This document shows positions 34,674 through 44,154 of a DNA stretch of 64,000 nt, in pieces (the first letter of the stretch is position 1; the number at the start of each line of letters is the position of its first letter). The DNA comes from Dietzia lutea (GTDB lineage: Bacteria > Actinomycetota > Actinomycetes > Mycobacteriales > Mycobacteriaceae), in contig NZ_CP015449.1 of NCBI RefSeq assembly GCF_003096075.1, positions 3,527,001-3,591,000 of the forward strand, given 5' to 3'. A program made the translations under genes and the position numbers. The notes under the pieces were generated by a model. That model made no database searches and was not told the origin of the DNA. It saw only the letters and a program-made list of their open reading frames with translations.

Positions 34674-36247
34674 GATCGCGCCACCTCGTCGTCGCTCCTC
34701 TCGGCCACCTCACGCACGGCGGCACCACCGGCACCACCACCGCCGCCACCCGGCGCGCGGCGGGCGCCGGTCAGGACCACGTCCTCCCCGAACGCCATCT
34801 CGCGGCGCTGGTCACCGAACGCGAGCTCGGGGATCTCCACCAGGAAGTTCTGCACGTAGCGCCACGGTCGCGAGGCGCCCTGCTTGGGGAACAGGTGACC
34901 GTCGCGCCGGATGTAGCCGGCGTCGAAGTCCAGCAGGAGTTGATCGGCCGGTTCGTCGGGCAGCCGCGGCGCGAAGACCTCCTCGCCGGACCCCCACAGG
35001 CGGACCATGTAGCGCGAGACCATGTCCGCGCGCAGCGTCCACGAGGAGTTGATGTAGCCCACGGTGAAGCTGACGTTGGGCACACCCGCCAGCATCATGC
35101 CGCGGTACGTGGCCAGAGACGGGATGTCGAGCGGCTCGCCGTCGATGCTCAGAGTGCCGCCGCCGAAGACCTGCAGCCGCAGCCCGGTCGCGGTGATGAT
35201 GACGTCCGCGTCGACGCGCTCGCCCGTGGTGAGGCGGATGCCCGTCTCCGTGAACCGGTCGATGTGCCCGGTCACCACCCGCGCGGCGCCGCGTCGCATG
35301 GCGCGGAAGATGTCGCCGTCGGGGGCCTTGCACACGCGCTGGTCCCACGGCCGGTACGGCGGCGTGAAGTGCTGGTCGATCTGCTCTGCCGGCAGGTAGC
35401 GCCGCTGCATCGCCCGCAGCGCCGCCTTGAACAGCCACGGCAGGCGCTGGGCGATCACGAACTGCGCCGTGTCGCGCGCGCCGTGGTTGAGCCGGGCCAT
35501 CCGGTGGTCCCACGGCGCCGGCAGCAGCCGCCTCCACACCGCGCTGATGACGTCCTTCTCCGGCAGCGGGCCGATGTAGCTCGGAGTGCGCTGCAGCATG
35601 GTCACGTCCGCGCCGAGCTCCGCCAGCGCCGGGACCAGCGTCACCGCGGTCGCGCCCGAGCCGATCACCACGAACCGTCGGCCGGCGTAGTCGAGGTGCT
35701 CCGGCCACTGCTGCGGGTGGATGATCTCCCCGCGGAAGGCCTCCTCGCCCGGGAACTCCGGGCGGAATCCCTCCTCGTGGGAATAGTAGCCCGACCCGAA
35801 GTGCACCCGGCGGGCCCACACGATGCGCTCGCCGTCCGCGGTGTGGCAGGTCACGCGGTACAGGCGCACGTCGCTGCGCCAGTCGGCGTTCGCGACCCAC
35901 GAGCCCAGGTGGAGGCGGTCGAGCGCGCCGGCCTCGCGGGCCGTGTCGCGGATGTACTCTTTGATGTCCTCGCCGTTGCCGAGCGTCGAGTCGTGGGGCC
36001 AGGGCCGGAAGGGGAACCCGAAGGTCGCCATGTCCGAGTCCGAGCGGATGCCCGGGTAGCGGAAGGTGTGCCAGGTCCCGCCCAGATCGTCGTGGACGTC
36101 GTGGATCTCCCAGCGCCAGTCCGGGAAGGCGCGGTGGACGTGGTGGGCCAGGTCGATCCCCGACATCCCCGCCCCGACGATGAGCAGGTCCAGCGGGTCG
36201 GCGGGCTCGGTGCCCGGCCCGCCCGGGAGGTGGGTGCTACCAATCAT
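34670..36247 (-). CDS. flavin-containing / Baeyer-Villiger monooxygenase (MymA-like)
   Basis: A 525-aa NADPH- and FAD-dependent enzyme. The FAD site is VGAGMSG (24-30), the BVMO fingerprint FRGEIIHPQQWP (171-182) fits FxGxxxHxxxW(P/D) exactly, and the NADPH site is GSGATA (196-201). BVMOs insert oxygen next to a carbonyl; MymA/EthA types also oxidise thioethers and long-chain substrates. The C-terminal ~30 residues include a Gly/Ala run (RRAPGGGGGGAGGAA) absent from most relatives. Start ATG 36247 lies 91 bp from the divergent AraC regulator. Confidence 0.85.
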   Translation of the reverse strand: MIGSTHLPGGPGTEPADPLDLLIVGAGMSGIDLAHHVHRAFPDWRWEIHDVHDDLGGTWHTFRYPGIRSDSDMATFGFPFRPWPHDSTLGNGEDIKEYIRDTAREAGALDRLHLGSWVANADWRSDVRLYRVTCHTADGERIVWARRVHFGSGYYSHEEGFRPEFPGEEAFRGEIIHPQQWPEHLDYAGRRFVVIGSGATAVTLVPALAELGADVTMLQRTPSYIGPLPEKDVISAVWRRLLPAPWDHRMARLNHGARDTAQFVIAQRLPWLFKAALRAMQRRYLPAEQIDQHFTPPYRPWDQRVCKAPDGDIFRAMRRGAARVVTGHIDRFTETGIRLTTGERVDADVIITATGLRLQVFGGGTLSIDGEPLDIPSLATYRGMMLAGVPNVSFTVGYINSSWTLRADMVSRYMVRLWGSGEEVFAPRLPDEPADQLLLDFDAGYIRRDGHLFPKQGASRPWRYVQNFLVEIPELAFGDQRREMAFGEDVVLTGARRAPGGGGGGAGGAAVREVAERSDDEVARS

Positions 36248-36338
36248 GCCACGTACCGTAACCCCCCCGCGGCGAGTGATGGTTTCCGTAATGCGCCAAC
36301 AAGTTGCTCTTTCACGCCACGTCGCCCAGAGTGCTCAC

Positions 36339-37367
36339 ATGGCGTTCATACGATCCGCGGGGCTGCGGGGGGTTCGCGCCGTCGTGGCCGGGCTCGGCGG
36401 CGACGCCGACGACCTCGCCCGGCGCTCCGGCCTGCCTTACGGTGCCCTGGACAGCGACGAGATGCTGGTCGAGGACCTGGCGATCGCGCTCCTGCTGGAG
36501 ACCGCGGCCGCCGAACTCGGATGCCCCGACTTCGGGCTCCGCGTGGCCGAACACCAGGATCTCGACATGCTCGGCCCCGTCGCGGTGGTGGTGAAGAACG
36601 CGCGCACCACCACCGACGCACTCGAGATGACTTCCAAGTACCTGTTCTTCCACTCGAGGTCGATCGAGATCACCGTCGTCCCCGATCCGCGCCGCGACCC
36701 GGACGTGCTGGGCGTGCGGTTCGGCTACCGGGACCCCGGCCAGCTCATCCCGCCCCAGGCCGTCGACCTCGTGCTGCTCTTCCTGCACCGGGCCATGTGC
36801 ACCGTCCTCGGCGGCGACTACGGGCTGCTCTCCGTCGAGCTCCCGGGTCCGCTCAACACCGACGCAGCGAAGTACGAGGCTCTGTTCGGTGCGCCGGTCA
36901 CGCCGTCGACCCAGTCCGCCGTCCTGCGCGTGCCGTCCGACCTCCTGGGCCGGGAGATCTCGGGCGGCGACGACGCCGTCCAGCAGCTGGCGCTGCGCTA
37001 CCTCGAACAGCACGTGCCCACCGACCGCCGGAGTCTGACCGACCGGACCCGCGCGGCGCTCCACCAGTCCCTCGACGCCGGCGCCTCGTCCCTCGCCCGG
37101 ATCGCCGGGCTGCTGTCCATGTCACCCCGCTCGCTCCAGCGCGGTCTGGCGGGCGAGGGCACGAGCTTCTCCGCGGTCCGCGACGAGGTCCGCCGCGAGG
37201 TCGCCGCGCGGCTGCTCACCACCACGGAGATCCCGCTATACCAGATCGCCTCGGCCCTCGACCTCGGCGACGCGACCACCTTCAGCCAGTACGCGCGCCG
37301 GTGGTGGGGCATGACCGCGCGCGAGGTCCGGCACGGTCGCACCGGGGTGGGACAATCGACCCCATGA
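36339..37367 (+). CDS. AraC-family transcriptional regulator (VirS-like)
   Basis: A 342-aa regulator with an N-terminal sensor domain of the OruR/VirS (PF12625) type (opening MAFIRSAGLRGVRAVVAGLG; ADDLARRSGL) and a C-terminal AraC double HTH (SLARIAGLLSMSPRSLQRGLAGEG, and IPLYQIASALDLGDATTFSQYARRWWGMTARE). ATG 36339 fits the family's N-terminus; in-frame ATGs at 36279 and 36291 are alternatives. It is divergent from the BVMO-SDR operon, which is the VirS/mymA layout of M. tuberculosis. Overlaps the TetR gene by 4 nt. Confidence 0.85.
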   Translation: MAFIRSAGLRGVRAVVAGLGGDADDLARRSGLPYGALDSDEMLVEDLAIALLLETAAAELGCPDFGLRVAEHQDLDMLGPVAVVVKNARTTTDALEMTSKYLFFHSRSIEITVVPDPRRDPDVLGVRFGYRDPGQLIPPQAVDLVLLFLHRAMCTVLGGDYGLLSVELPGPLNTDAAKYEALFGAPVTPSTQSAVLRVPSDLLGREISGGDDAVQQLALRYLEQHVPTDRRSLTDRTRAALHQSLDAGASSLARIAGLLSMSPRSLQRGLAGEGTSFSAVRDEVRREVAARLLTTTEIPLYQIASALDLGDATTFSQYARRWWGMTAREVRHGRTGVGQSTP

Positions 37368-38017
37368 GCGAGAACCCGTCGTCCGATCCACTGGCGATGC
37401 TCCGTTCCGGACGCGGACTGCCGGACGCCGCCGAGGCCGACGACCCGATCCGCGAACAGCTCCTCGACGCGGCCGCCGCGCAGTTCGAGAGTGTCGGGAT
37501 CGCCCGGTCGACGATGAACGACATCACCCGCCGGGCGGGTTTGGCGCGGATGACCCTCTACCGGCGGTTCGCCAACAAGCAGGAACTCGTCGAGGCGACG
37601 CTCCTGCGAGAGGCGTCGTGGTTTCTCGCGGACCTGCAGCGGGAGCTCGACGTGCACGAGTCCATCGAGGACAAGCTCACCGAGGGATTCGCGTTCACCG
37701 TGCAGACGCTCCGCGACCACGACCTGCTCAACCGCCTCCTCGAGACCGAACCCGAGGCGACGGTCCCCCACTTCACCGTCCAGGGCGCGCCGCTCATCAC
37801 CGCCGCCGCGCACTTCCTCGCCGCGGAGATCAGCCGTGCAGCCCCCGACCCGCGCAGCGACGAGGAGGTGCTGATCGTGGCGGAACTGACCGCCCGGCTG
37901 GTCGTCTCCTTCGTCCTCACGCCGTCGACGACCATCGACCTCGACGACCCCGCCGTTGCCCGGGCCTTCGCCCGCAACCATCTCGGCCCCCTCCTCGGCG
38001 CGCACCCGCAGCGCTGA
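37364..38017 (+). CDS. TetR/AcrR-family regulator
   Basis: A 217-aa regulator. The HTH is at residues ~28-74 (IREQLLDAAAAQFESVGIARSTMNDITRRAGLARMTLYRRFANKQELV). The ligand-binding part is all-helical, with LTARLVVSFVLTPS near the C-terminus. Overlap with the AraC stop (ATGA) indicates joint expression. It lies upstream of, and may control, the diiron oxygenase-FprB pair that begins after a 169-bp gap. Confidence 0.85.
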   Translation: MSENPSSDPLAMLRSGRGLPDAAEADDPIREQLLDAAAAQFESVGIARSTMNDITRRAGLARMTLYRRFANKQELVEATLLREASWFLADLQRELDVHESIEDKLTEGFAFTVQTLRDHDLLNRLLETEPEATVPHFTVQGAPLITAAAHFLAAEISRAAPDPRSDEEVLIVAELTARLVVSFVLTPSTTIDLDDPAVARAFARNHLGPLLGAHPQR

Positions 38018-38064
38018 GACTGCTCGGCGCGCCCGCGCAGAACTGACAATCCCCTCATGACTGC

Positions 38065-38093
38065 TTGACGAATTGAGCCTCTGTGTCTAGCGT
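38065..38093 (+). promoter_or_regulatory. candidate promoter of the diiron oxygenase operon
   Basis: TTGACG (38065-38070) and TAGCGT (38088-38093) are spaced by 17 bp, which fits a vegetative -35/-10 pair with TANNNT. The start codon is about 90 bp further. Not proven; the region also holds weak dyads. Confidence 0.4.
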
Positions 38094-38186
38094 CAGGTAC
38101 ATATGGATGACGGATGTCACTCTGTACCCATCCGGATCTGGTTCCCACGCTCCCGGCAACGGCCGGTGACCGGAAGGAAGAAAATC

Positions 38187-39200
38187 ATGACTGCTGTCGC
38201 ACCCGCCCCGTCGGCCACCACCGAGGAGTACGAAAGCACGCTCCGGCGCCTGTCGGACGCCTCGGTCCACCGCAGCTTCGACCCGTTCAAGGACATCTCC
38301 TGGGACCACGCGGATTTCAAGGTGGACCCGACCGACAAGCGCTGGATCCTGCCCTCGGGGATCGACCCGCTGGGCGGGCACCCCTGGTACCTGGCACAGC
38401 CCGAGGAGAAGCAGATCGCGATCGGCCTGTGGCGCCAGGCCAACATCATGAAGGTCGGCCTGCAGTTCGAGAACCTCCTCATCCGCGGGATCATGCAGTA
38501 CGTCTTCAAGTCGCGGAACGGCTCGGCCGAGTTCCGCTACCTCACCCACGAGGCCACCGAGGAGTGCCACCACACCCAGATGTTCCAGCAGGGCGTGAAC
38601 GCCATCGGCGCGGATGTTCCGGGCATGCCCAAGTGGCTGCGCCGCCTCTCCCCCATCATCCCGATGGTGGCCGGCCCGTTCCCGGTTGCCTTCTTCATCG
38701 GCGTACTCGCCGGCGAGGAGCCGATCGACCACACGCAGAAGCAGGTGCTGCGTAATTCGGACGATCTGCCGCCGGTGCTGTCGCGGATCATGGAGATCCA
38801 CGTCGCCGAGGAGGCCCGGCACATCTCCTTCGCCCACACATTCGTCGCCCGCAACGCTCCGCGCATGTCCCGCCGGGAGAAGTTCCTGGTCTCGCTGGCG
38901 TTCCCGGTGATCATGAGGCTGCTGTGCGACGCCATCCTCAAGCCCACCAAGGAGTTCCGCGACGCCTTCGACATCCCGCAGGAGGTCGTCGACGAGCTGT
39001 ACTGGGACAGCGCCGAGTCGCGCCGGTTCCTCTCGGACCTGTTCGGGGACGTGCGCATGCTCGCCGAGGATTCCGGGCTCATGAACCCGACCGCCCGCCG
39101 GGTGTGGAAGGCGCTGAAGATCGACGGTCGCCCCTCCCGTTTCCGCGGCGAGCCGCCGGTGGCGTTCCACGAGCCCGCTCCGGCCGTCGGCGCGAGCTAA
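38187..39200 (+). CDS. AurF-like diiron oxygenase
   Basis: A 337-aa protein of the PF11583 family, whose model AurF oxidises an aryl amine to a nitro group at a carboxylate-bridged diiron centre. Candidate iron ligands are in HEATEECHHTQM near residue 115 and EIHVAEEARHISFAH near residue 205 (E...H pairs), plus a Glu in QFENLLIRG. ATG 38187 follows GGAAGGAAG. The ferredoxin-reductase gene begins 6 bp downstream and is its probable electron donor. Mycobacteria have the same pair (Rv0885 and fprB). Substrate unknown. Confidence 0.8.
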   Translation: MTAVAPAPSATTEEYESTLRRLSDASVHRSFDPFKDISWDHADFKVDPTDKRWILPSGIDPLGGHPWYLAQPEEKQIAIGLWRQANIMKVGLQFENLLIRGIMQYVFKSRNGSAEFRYLTHEATEECHHTQMFQQGVNAIGADVPGMPKWLRRLSPIIPMVAGPFPVAFFIGVLAGEEPIDHTQKQVLRNSDDLPPVLSRIMEIHVAEEARHISFAHTFVARNAPRMSRREKFLVSLAFPVIMRLLCDAILKPTKEFRDAFDIPQEVVDELYWDSAESRRFLSDLFGDVRMLAEDSGLMNPTARRVWKALKIDGRPSRFRGEPPVAFHEPAPAVGAS

Positions 39201-39206
39201 GCCGCC

Positions 39207-40907
39207 ATGCCCCACGTCATCACGCAGGCCTGCTGCGCGGACGCCTCGTGCGTCCACGCCTGCCCGGTCAACTGCATCCATCCCACTCCGGATGAGCCGG
39301 ATTTCGCCACGGCGGAGATGCTCTACATCGACCCGGTGTCCTGCGTCGACTGCGGGGCGTGTGTGGGCGCGTGCCCGGTCGGGGCGATCGTGCCGCACAC
39401 CGAGCTGGCCCCGGAACAGCACGACTTCCTGCAGATCAACGCCGAACTGACCGGTGACGACCGTCCCTCCCGGCCGCAGGCGCGCGTCCCCACGCTCGTG
39501 CGCCTCGGCCCCACGCGCACGACCGTGCGGGTGGCCGTGGTGGGCGCCGGGCCGGCCGCGCTGTACGCCGCCGACGAACTGCTCCGCCAGCCCGGGGTGG
39601 AGGTGACGGTGTTCGAGCGCCTGCCCGTACCCCACGGGTTGGCCCGGCACGGGGTGGCGCCCGACCACACCAGCACGCGCGCGGTGGCCGACCTGTTCCG
39701 GGCCATCGAGGACCAGCCCGGATTCGGGTACCGGCTCGGGGTGCACGTCGGCGAGGACGTCACGGCCGCGGAACTGGCGGCCCATCATCACGCGGTGGTG
39801 TACGCGACCGGCGCCGGCACGGACCGGCCTCTAGACATCCCCGGCACCGATCTGCCCGGGAGCACGTCGGCCACCGAGGTCGTGGCCTGGTACAACGACC
39901 ACCCGGACCACGCGGACGCCCACGTCCCGCTGGACCACGAGCGCGCGGTCATCGTCGGCAACGGCAACGTGGCCCTCGACGTGGCGCGCATCCTTGCCAC
40001 CGACCCGGAGCGGCTCGCCGACACCTCCATCGCCCGCCACGCCCTGGAGGCGCTGCGAGACAGCCGGGTACGCGAGGTCGTGGTGCTCGGCCGCCGCGGC
40101 CCGGAGCACGCGGCGTTCACGCTGCCCGAGTTGGTCGGGCTCGCCGCGCGGGACGACATCGACCTGCGCGTCGACGCCCCGGGCGGCATCGACCCCGACG
40201 CCGCGACCACCCGCCAGAGCCGGCTGAAGACGGAGTACCTGGCCCGCATCGCGGCCAGGACCGCCGGCGGGGAGGAGTCCGCGGACGCCGCCGGCGCCAC
40301 CCGCGGCGCCGACGGCACCGAGCGCCGCCGGATCGTCCTTCGTTTCCAGACCGCCCCGGTCGAGGTCGTGGGCACGGAGCGGACCGAGGGCCTGCGCGTG
40401 GTGCGTACCGACCTCGTCGGCGGTGAGACGGGCCGGGTCCGCGCCGTGCCCCGGGCCGGTTCGGAGGAGACCATCCCGGCGGGTCTCGTGCTGGGATCGG
40501 TCGGCTACCGCGGGGTCGAGGTGCCGGGCGTGCCGTTCGACCCGGACACCGCGACGATCCCCAGCCGCGAGGGCCGCGTCCTCGACGCCGTCGGCGGCAG
40601 CGAGGTCCCCGGCCTGTACGTGGTGGGCTGGATCAAGCGCGGCCCGCGCGGGTTCCTCGGCTCCAACAAGACGTGCGCGCGAGAGACGGTGAACTCACTG
40701 CTCGCCGACGCCAACGCTGGGCTGCTCCCCACGCCCCGGCCGGCGGCGGCGTTCGAGGAACTGCTCCGCGACCGCGACCGAGACTCGGTCGGCGCCGCGG
40801 GACAGGGTCGGGACCCGGTCGACGCGACGGGCCAGCGGAAGGGCCGGCTCAGCGCCGCGGGCCGGGGTCGGTCGTTCGCTACGCCGTCCCGGATGCGCAC
40901 TCGCTGA
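39207..40907 (+). CDS. fprB: ferredoxin-fused NADP reductase (FprB-like)
   Basis: A 566-aa fusion. Residues 1-~75 are a bacterial-type ferredoxin with eight or nine Cys (CVHACPVNC and CVDCGACVGACPVGAI), able to hold [4Fe-4S]/[3Fe-4S] clusters. Residues ~105-500 are an adrenodoxin-reductase-like FAD/NADP fold (VGAGPAALYAAD, IVGNGNVALDVARIL). It should pass electrons from NADPH to the fused ferredoxin and on to the diiron oxygenase. The last ~45 residues are Arg/Gly-rich (SVGAAGQGRDPVDATGQRKG...), with no known role. The 3' end overlaps the convergent hydrolase gene by 29 bp. Confidence 0.85.
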   Translation: MPHVITQACCADASCVHACPVNCIHPTPDEPDFATAEMLYIDPVSCVDCGACVGACPVGAIVPHTELAPEQHDFLQINAELTGDDRPSRPQARVPTLVRLGPTRTTVRVAVVGAGPAALYAADELLRQPGVEVTVFERLPVPHGLARHGVAPDHTSTRAVADLFRAIEDQPGFGYRLGVHVGEDVTAAELAAHHHAVVYATGAGTDRPLDIPGTDLPGSTSATEVVAWYNDHPDHADAHVPLDHERAVIVGNGNVALDVARILATDPERLADTSIARHALEALRDSRVREVVVLGRRGPEHAAFTLPELVGLAARDDIDLRVDAPGGIDPDAATTRQSRLKTEYLARIAARTAGGEESADAAGATRGADGTERRRIVLRFQTAPVEVVGTERTEGLRVVRTDLVGGETGRVRAVPRAGSEETIPAGLVLGSVGYRGVEVPGVPFDPDTATIPSREGRVLDAVGGSEVPGLYVVGWIKRGPRGFLGSNKTCARETVNSLLADANAGLLPTPRPAAAFEELLRDRDRDSVGAAGQGRDPVDATGQRKGRLSAAGRGRSFATPSRMRTR

Positions 40908-41742
40908 GCTGCGGCCGCACGCCGCGGGACCAGCCGGCGTCGCCGCCGTGGCCGGAGTCGCCGCCACCCTCGCGGTCGCGTGCGTCGACGCGGTCGACGA
41001 TGGCCGCGGCGAGCCGCGTCAGCGGGGACGCCCCGTCCTCGCCGGACTCGTACAGGGCGGCGTACTCGCGCTGTCGATAGGTCGTCAGGACGGCCGCGGC
41101 GTCGTCGAGGCGGCGCAGGAGCTGCGGCGACCACTGCGCGGGCTGCTGCGCCAGCTTCAGCCGGGCGGCCAGACGCGGCCGGGTGTCCGGCAGGTCCTCG
41201 AGCAGCTCGTCGTAGACCTGGTCGGGGGCCAGGGCGGAGGCGCGGACCACGCCGCGTAGCAGACAGTCCGGTAGCACGCCGCTCAGCGGATCCCCCGGCA
41301 CGGACACCCAGTGGGTGCGCTCCGGGATCGGGCCGCGTCGCAGGCCGGCCACGCCCTGCCCGCCAGGGTCCGGGGTGCCGTCGAGCCAGCGGTCACGCGG
41401 CCGGTACGGGTCGCCGATCATCCCGACGGCCACCACGCGGTCGAGATCTTCCGGATGGGCGTCCATCCAGTCGTAGATGACGCGCGTGCCGCTGCAGACG
41501 CCGATGAGCACCAGCGGGTCCGAGGGGTGCAGGCGCACGAGCCGGCTGAGGTCGGCCACGCCCGCGGCGGCCGCGGATTCCCAGGTGTGGGACCGCCGGG
41601 GGTTCAGCTGCCCCGGGGTGGGCCACTGCACCCTGACGGCCTCCCGGGCACCTGTCCATTCCGCCAGATTGTCGACGAACCGTCCAAGAATCCTCGAGGG
41701 CTGCCGGTAGCCGCCGTCGCTGTCCGCGATGAATATTCGCAC
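40879..41742 (-). CDS. LysB/cutinase-like hydrolase with Cys at the nucleophile position
   Basis: A 287-aa alpha/beta hydrolase. The order of motifs recalls mycobacteriophage lysin B, an esterase that frees mycolic acids from arabinogalactan: elbow LIGVCSGTRV, then GDPYRPRDRW, DPGGQGVAG and VSVPGDP. In the elbow G-x-S-x-G the Ser is Cys83 (G81-V-C-S-G85). No signal peptide is present, so it is probably cytoplasmic. GTG 41742 fits the conserved start; the upstream region is AT-rich with TTGACA (complement of 41849-41854). Catalytic His is not obvious. Family call moderate; activity uncertain. Confidence 0.6.
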   Translation of the reverse strand: MRIFIADSDGGYRQPSRILGRFVDNLAEWTGAREAVRVQWPTPGQLNPRRSHTWESAAAAGVADLSRLVRLHPSDPLVLIGVCSGTRVIYDWMDAHPEDLDRVVAVGMIGDPYRPRDRWLDGTPDPGGQGVAGLRRGPIPERTHWVSVPGDPLSGVLPDCLLRGVVRASALAPDQVYDELLEDLPDTRPRLAARLKLAQQPAQWSPQLLRRLDDAAAVLTTYRQREYAALYESGEDGASPLTRLAAAIVDRVDARDREGGGDSGHGGDAGWSRGVRPQLSECASGTA

Positions 41743-41881
41743 GTCCTGACCCCCAGGGGCACACACCGGCGCTCCACAAGATTGATGTAACAACCTCAGT
41801 GTCGTACGAACGCCTGATAAACGGCAGAGTGAGTAAGTAAATGTTTCCTGTCAAGATGCTTGTACTGTAACGAGTTTCGCC

Positions 41882-43327
41882 TCAGGTTCCGCAGTAGGTG
41901 ACGTGGGGCGCAGCGTCCGGAGGGGCCGGTTGTGCGTAGCGCTCGCGCCCCGGGCGCTCGGTGTAGGGATCGGTGACGACGACGAGGAGGTCGGTGAACG
42001 GGCCCATGTCCCCTGCCGTGGCCGCGTCGAGGGCCTCTTCGACGAGGTGGTTGCGCGGGACGTAGAGCGGGTTGGCACGCGACATCGATCCCTGGTCGGG
42101 TCCGAGGGCCCGCCACTTCGAGAGCCAGCCCTCCGCCAGGGTGCCGACGTGCTCACGCACCGGGGCGTTGTCCCCGGCCGCGGCGGCGCCGAGGGCGCGG
42201 AAGAAGCCGGTGTAGTCGGGCCGGGTCGCGTTGAGCAGGCGGGACAGCTCCTCGATCAGGTCGTTCGCCTCGGCGTCGGGGACCTCGGCCGACAGCCCCA
42301 GCTTGTCCCGCATCCCGGCCGTCCAGGCCTGCTGGTACCGCTCCGGGAAGGAGTTGAGGACCTCGGTGAGCAGGCGGACCGCCTCCTCCGGCTCGGGGTC
42401 GACGAGCGGCACGAGCGTCTCGGCGAAGCGGGCAAGGTTCCACTGCATCACCGGCGGCTGGTTCGCGTAGGCGTAGCGCCCGCCGGTGTCGATCGAGCTG
42501 AAGACGGTCGCCGGGTCGAAGGTGTCCATGAACGCGCACGGCCCGTAGTCGATGGTCTCGCCGGAGATCGTCGTGTTGTCGGTGTTCATGACGCCGTGGA
42601 TGAACCCGAGCAGCATCCAGCGCGCCACGAGGTCGGCCTGGGCGCCGACGACGGAGGCGAACAGCTCCAGGTAGGGGTTCTCCGCGTCCGCGGCGTGCGG
42701 GTGGTGCCGGGCGATGGCGTGGTCGGCCAGCCGGCGCAGCAGCTCGCCGTCGTCGGTCGACCGCGCGAACTGGAACGTTCCCACCCTCAGGTGGCTCGCG
42801 GCGACGCGGGCCAGCACCGCGCCGGGCAGCGGCGTCTCGCGGTACACGGTGTCGCCCGTGGCCACCACGGCGAGCGCGCGGGTGGTGGGCACGCCGAGGG
42901 CGTGCATGGCCTCGCTGATGAGGTACTCGCGCAGCATGGGGCCCACCGCGGCCAGACCGTCGCCGCCGCGCGCGAAGGGTGTCCTGCCCGAGCCCTTGAG
43001 GTGCAGGTCGCGGCCGTCGGGCAGCTCGCCGAGCAGCAGTGCGCGGCCGTCGCCCAGTCGCGGCGAGTACCCGCCGAACTGGTGGCCCGCGTAGGCCTGG
43101 GCGACGGGCGTGGCGCCGTCCGGCACGTGGTTGCCGGTGAACAGGCGCACCCCCTCTACGCCGCGCAGGTACTCCGGATCAAGGCCCAGCTCGGCGGCCA
43201 ACGACTCGTTGAGCGCGAGGAGTCGCGGATCCGACGCTTCGGCCGCCTTCCACGGCACGCCGAGCTCGGGGAACTCGGTGGCGTACCGGGCCGTGAGTTC
43301 CAGTGCGATGGGCTCCGAAGTGCTCAT
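41882..43327 (-). CDS. selO: SelO protein adenylyltransferase (YdiU/UPF0061)
   Basis: A 481-aa pseudokinase-fold enzyme that AMPylates Ser/Thr/Tyr in target proteins. Diagnostic pieces are [50 protein letters not shown], and [27 protein letters not shown] with the metal-binding Asn/Asp. The C-terminal end is TYCGT; a Cys near the terminus fits the redox-switch of the family, usually seen as a selenocysteine in eukaryotes. ATG 43327 matches the family start. A K+ channel gene ends 1 bp upstream, so the two are probably cotranscribed. Confidence 0.9.
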   Translation of the reverse strand: MSTSEPIALELTARYATEFPELGVPWKAAEASDPRLLALNESLAAELGLDPEYLRGVEGVRLFTGNHVPDGATPVAQAYAGHQFGGYSPRLGDGRALLLGELPDGRDLHLKGSGRTPFARGGDGLAAVGPMLREYLISEAMHALGVPTTRALAVVATGDTVYRETPLPGAVLARVAASHLRVGTFQFARSTDDGELLRRLADHAIARHHPHAADAENPYLELFASVVGAQADLVARWMLLGFIHGVMNTDNTTISGETIDYGPCAFMDTFDPATVFSSIDTGGRYAYANQPPVMQWNLARFAETLVPLVDPEPEEAVRLLTEVLNSFPERYQQAWTAGMRDKLGLSAEVPDAEANDLIEELSRLLNATRPDYTGFFRALGAAAAGDNAPVREHVGTLAEGWLSKWRALGPDQGSMSRANPLYVPRNHLVEEALDAATAGDMGPFTDLLVVVTDPYTERPGRERYAQPAPPDAAPHVTYCGT

Positions 43328-43328
43328 G

Positions 43329-44099
43329 TCACGACGATACGGACGCGCCGCCGCGCGCGTGGTCACGTGAGTCCCCGACCGGGTCATCAGGCACACGCCC
43401 CGCGGACAGCTCGCGCCGCAGTGCGGCGAGCTCGCGGGACAGCTCGGCCACCTGAGCCCGCGTCGCGGCCTGATTGGCGTCGCCCTGCTCACCGATCCGC
43501 TCGACGATCCACGAGGCGAGCGTCGCCGTGATCACACCGAGCAGGGCGATGCCCGCGACCATCAGCCCCACGGCGATCGCCCTGCCCACCGCGGTCACCG
43601 GGGAGTAGTCGCCGTACCCCACCGTCGTCACCGTGACCGCCGACCACCACAGCGCCTCCCCGTAGCTGTCGATCGATGCCCCGGGCGCCCCGCGTTCCGC
43701 GTCCAGCATCGCGAGTGACGACACAACCAGCAGCACCGCCGTCGACCCCGCGGCGTAGGTGATGACCTGACCTCGCACCGCGCTGCCCACCGACCGATGC
43801 ATCACCCCCAACAAGGTCACCAGCCGGAGCAGTCGCAGCGGACGCAGCATGGGCAGCAGGATCACCGCCACCTCGTACCAGTGCGTGAGCATCCACCGAC
43901 CCCACTGATCCGCCAGCACCAGCCGCACCACGAAGTCCACCGCGAACAACAGCCAGGTACCCCACATCACGACCTCGGCGACGAGCAACGCCGCTCCGGC
44001 CGGCCTCGCGAGCACCATGGCCGCGTAGGCGAAGAGGAAGGCGAGCGCGGCCGCCATGAGGGGCCACTCGGTCAGGTCTCTCCACCGGGTCTGCGTCAT
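43329..44099 (-). CDS. voltage-gated-type potassium channel
   Basis: A 256-aa membrane protein with six hydrophobic segments. The selectivity filter [11 protein letters not shown] sits between the last two, and an arginine-rich segment ([11 protein letters not shown]) forms an S4-like sensor. The C-terminal region is a hydrophilic coiled-coil-like stretch ([18 protein letters not shown]), probably a tetramer zipper. ATG 44099 is preceded by GGGGGA at proper spacing; GTG 44117 is possible. Small and Mycobacteriales-typical. Confidence 0.85.
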   Translation of the reverse strand: MTQTRWRDLTEWPLMAAALAFLFAYAAMVLARPAGAALLVAEVVMWGTWLLFAVDFVVRLVLADQWGRWMLTHWYEVAVILLPMLRPLRLLRLVTLLGVMHRSVGSAVRGQVITYAAGSTAVLLVVSSLAMLDAERGAPGASIDSYGEALWWSAVTVTTVGYGDYSPVTAVGRAIAVGLMVAGIALLGVITATLASWIVERIGEQGDANQAATRAQVAELSRELAALRRELSAGRVPDDPVGDSRDHARGGASVSS

Positions 44100-44154
44100 C
44101 TGTCGATGATCCCCCACGGCGGCGCGGCGCGGTCGGAAGACCCTCGGGCAGTGG

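Noticed and set aside
40879-41742. Prophage remnant signalled by the LysB-like gene
   Set aside because: No other phage genes, att-like repeats or base-composition change surround it; neighbours are ordinary chromosomal genes.
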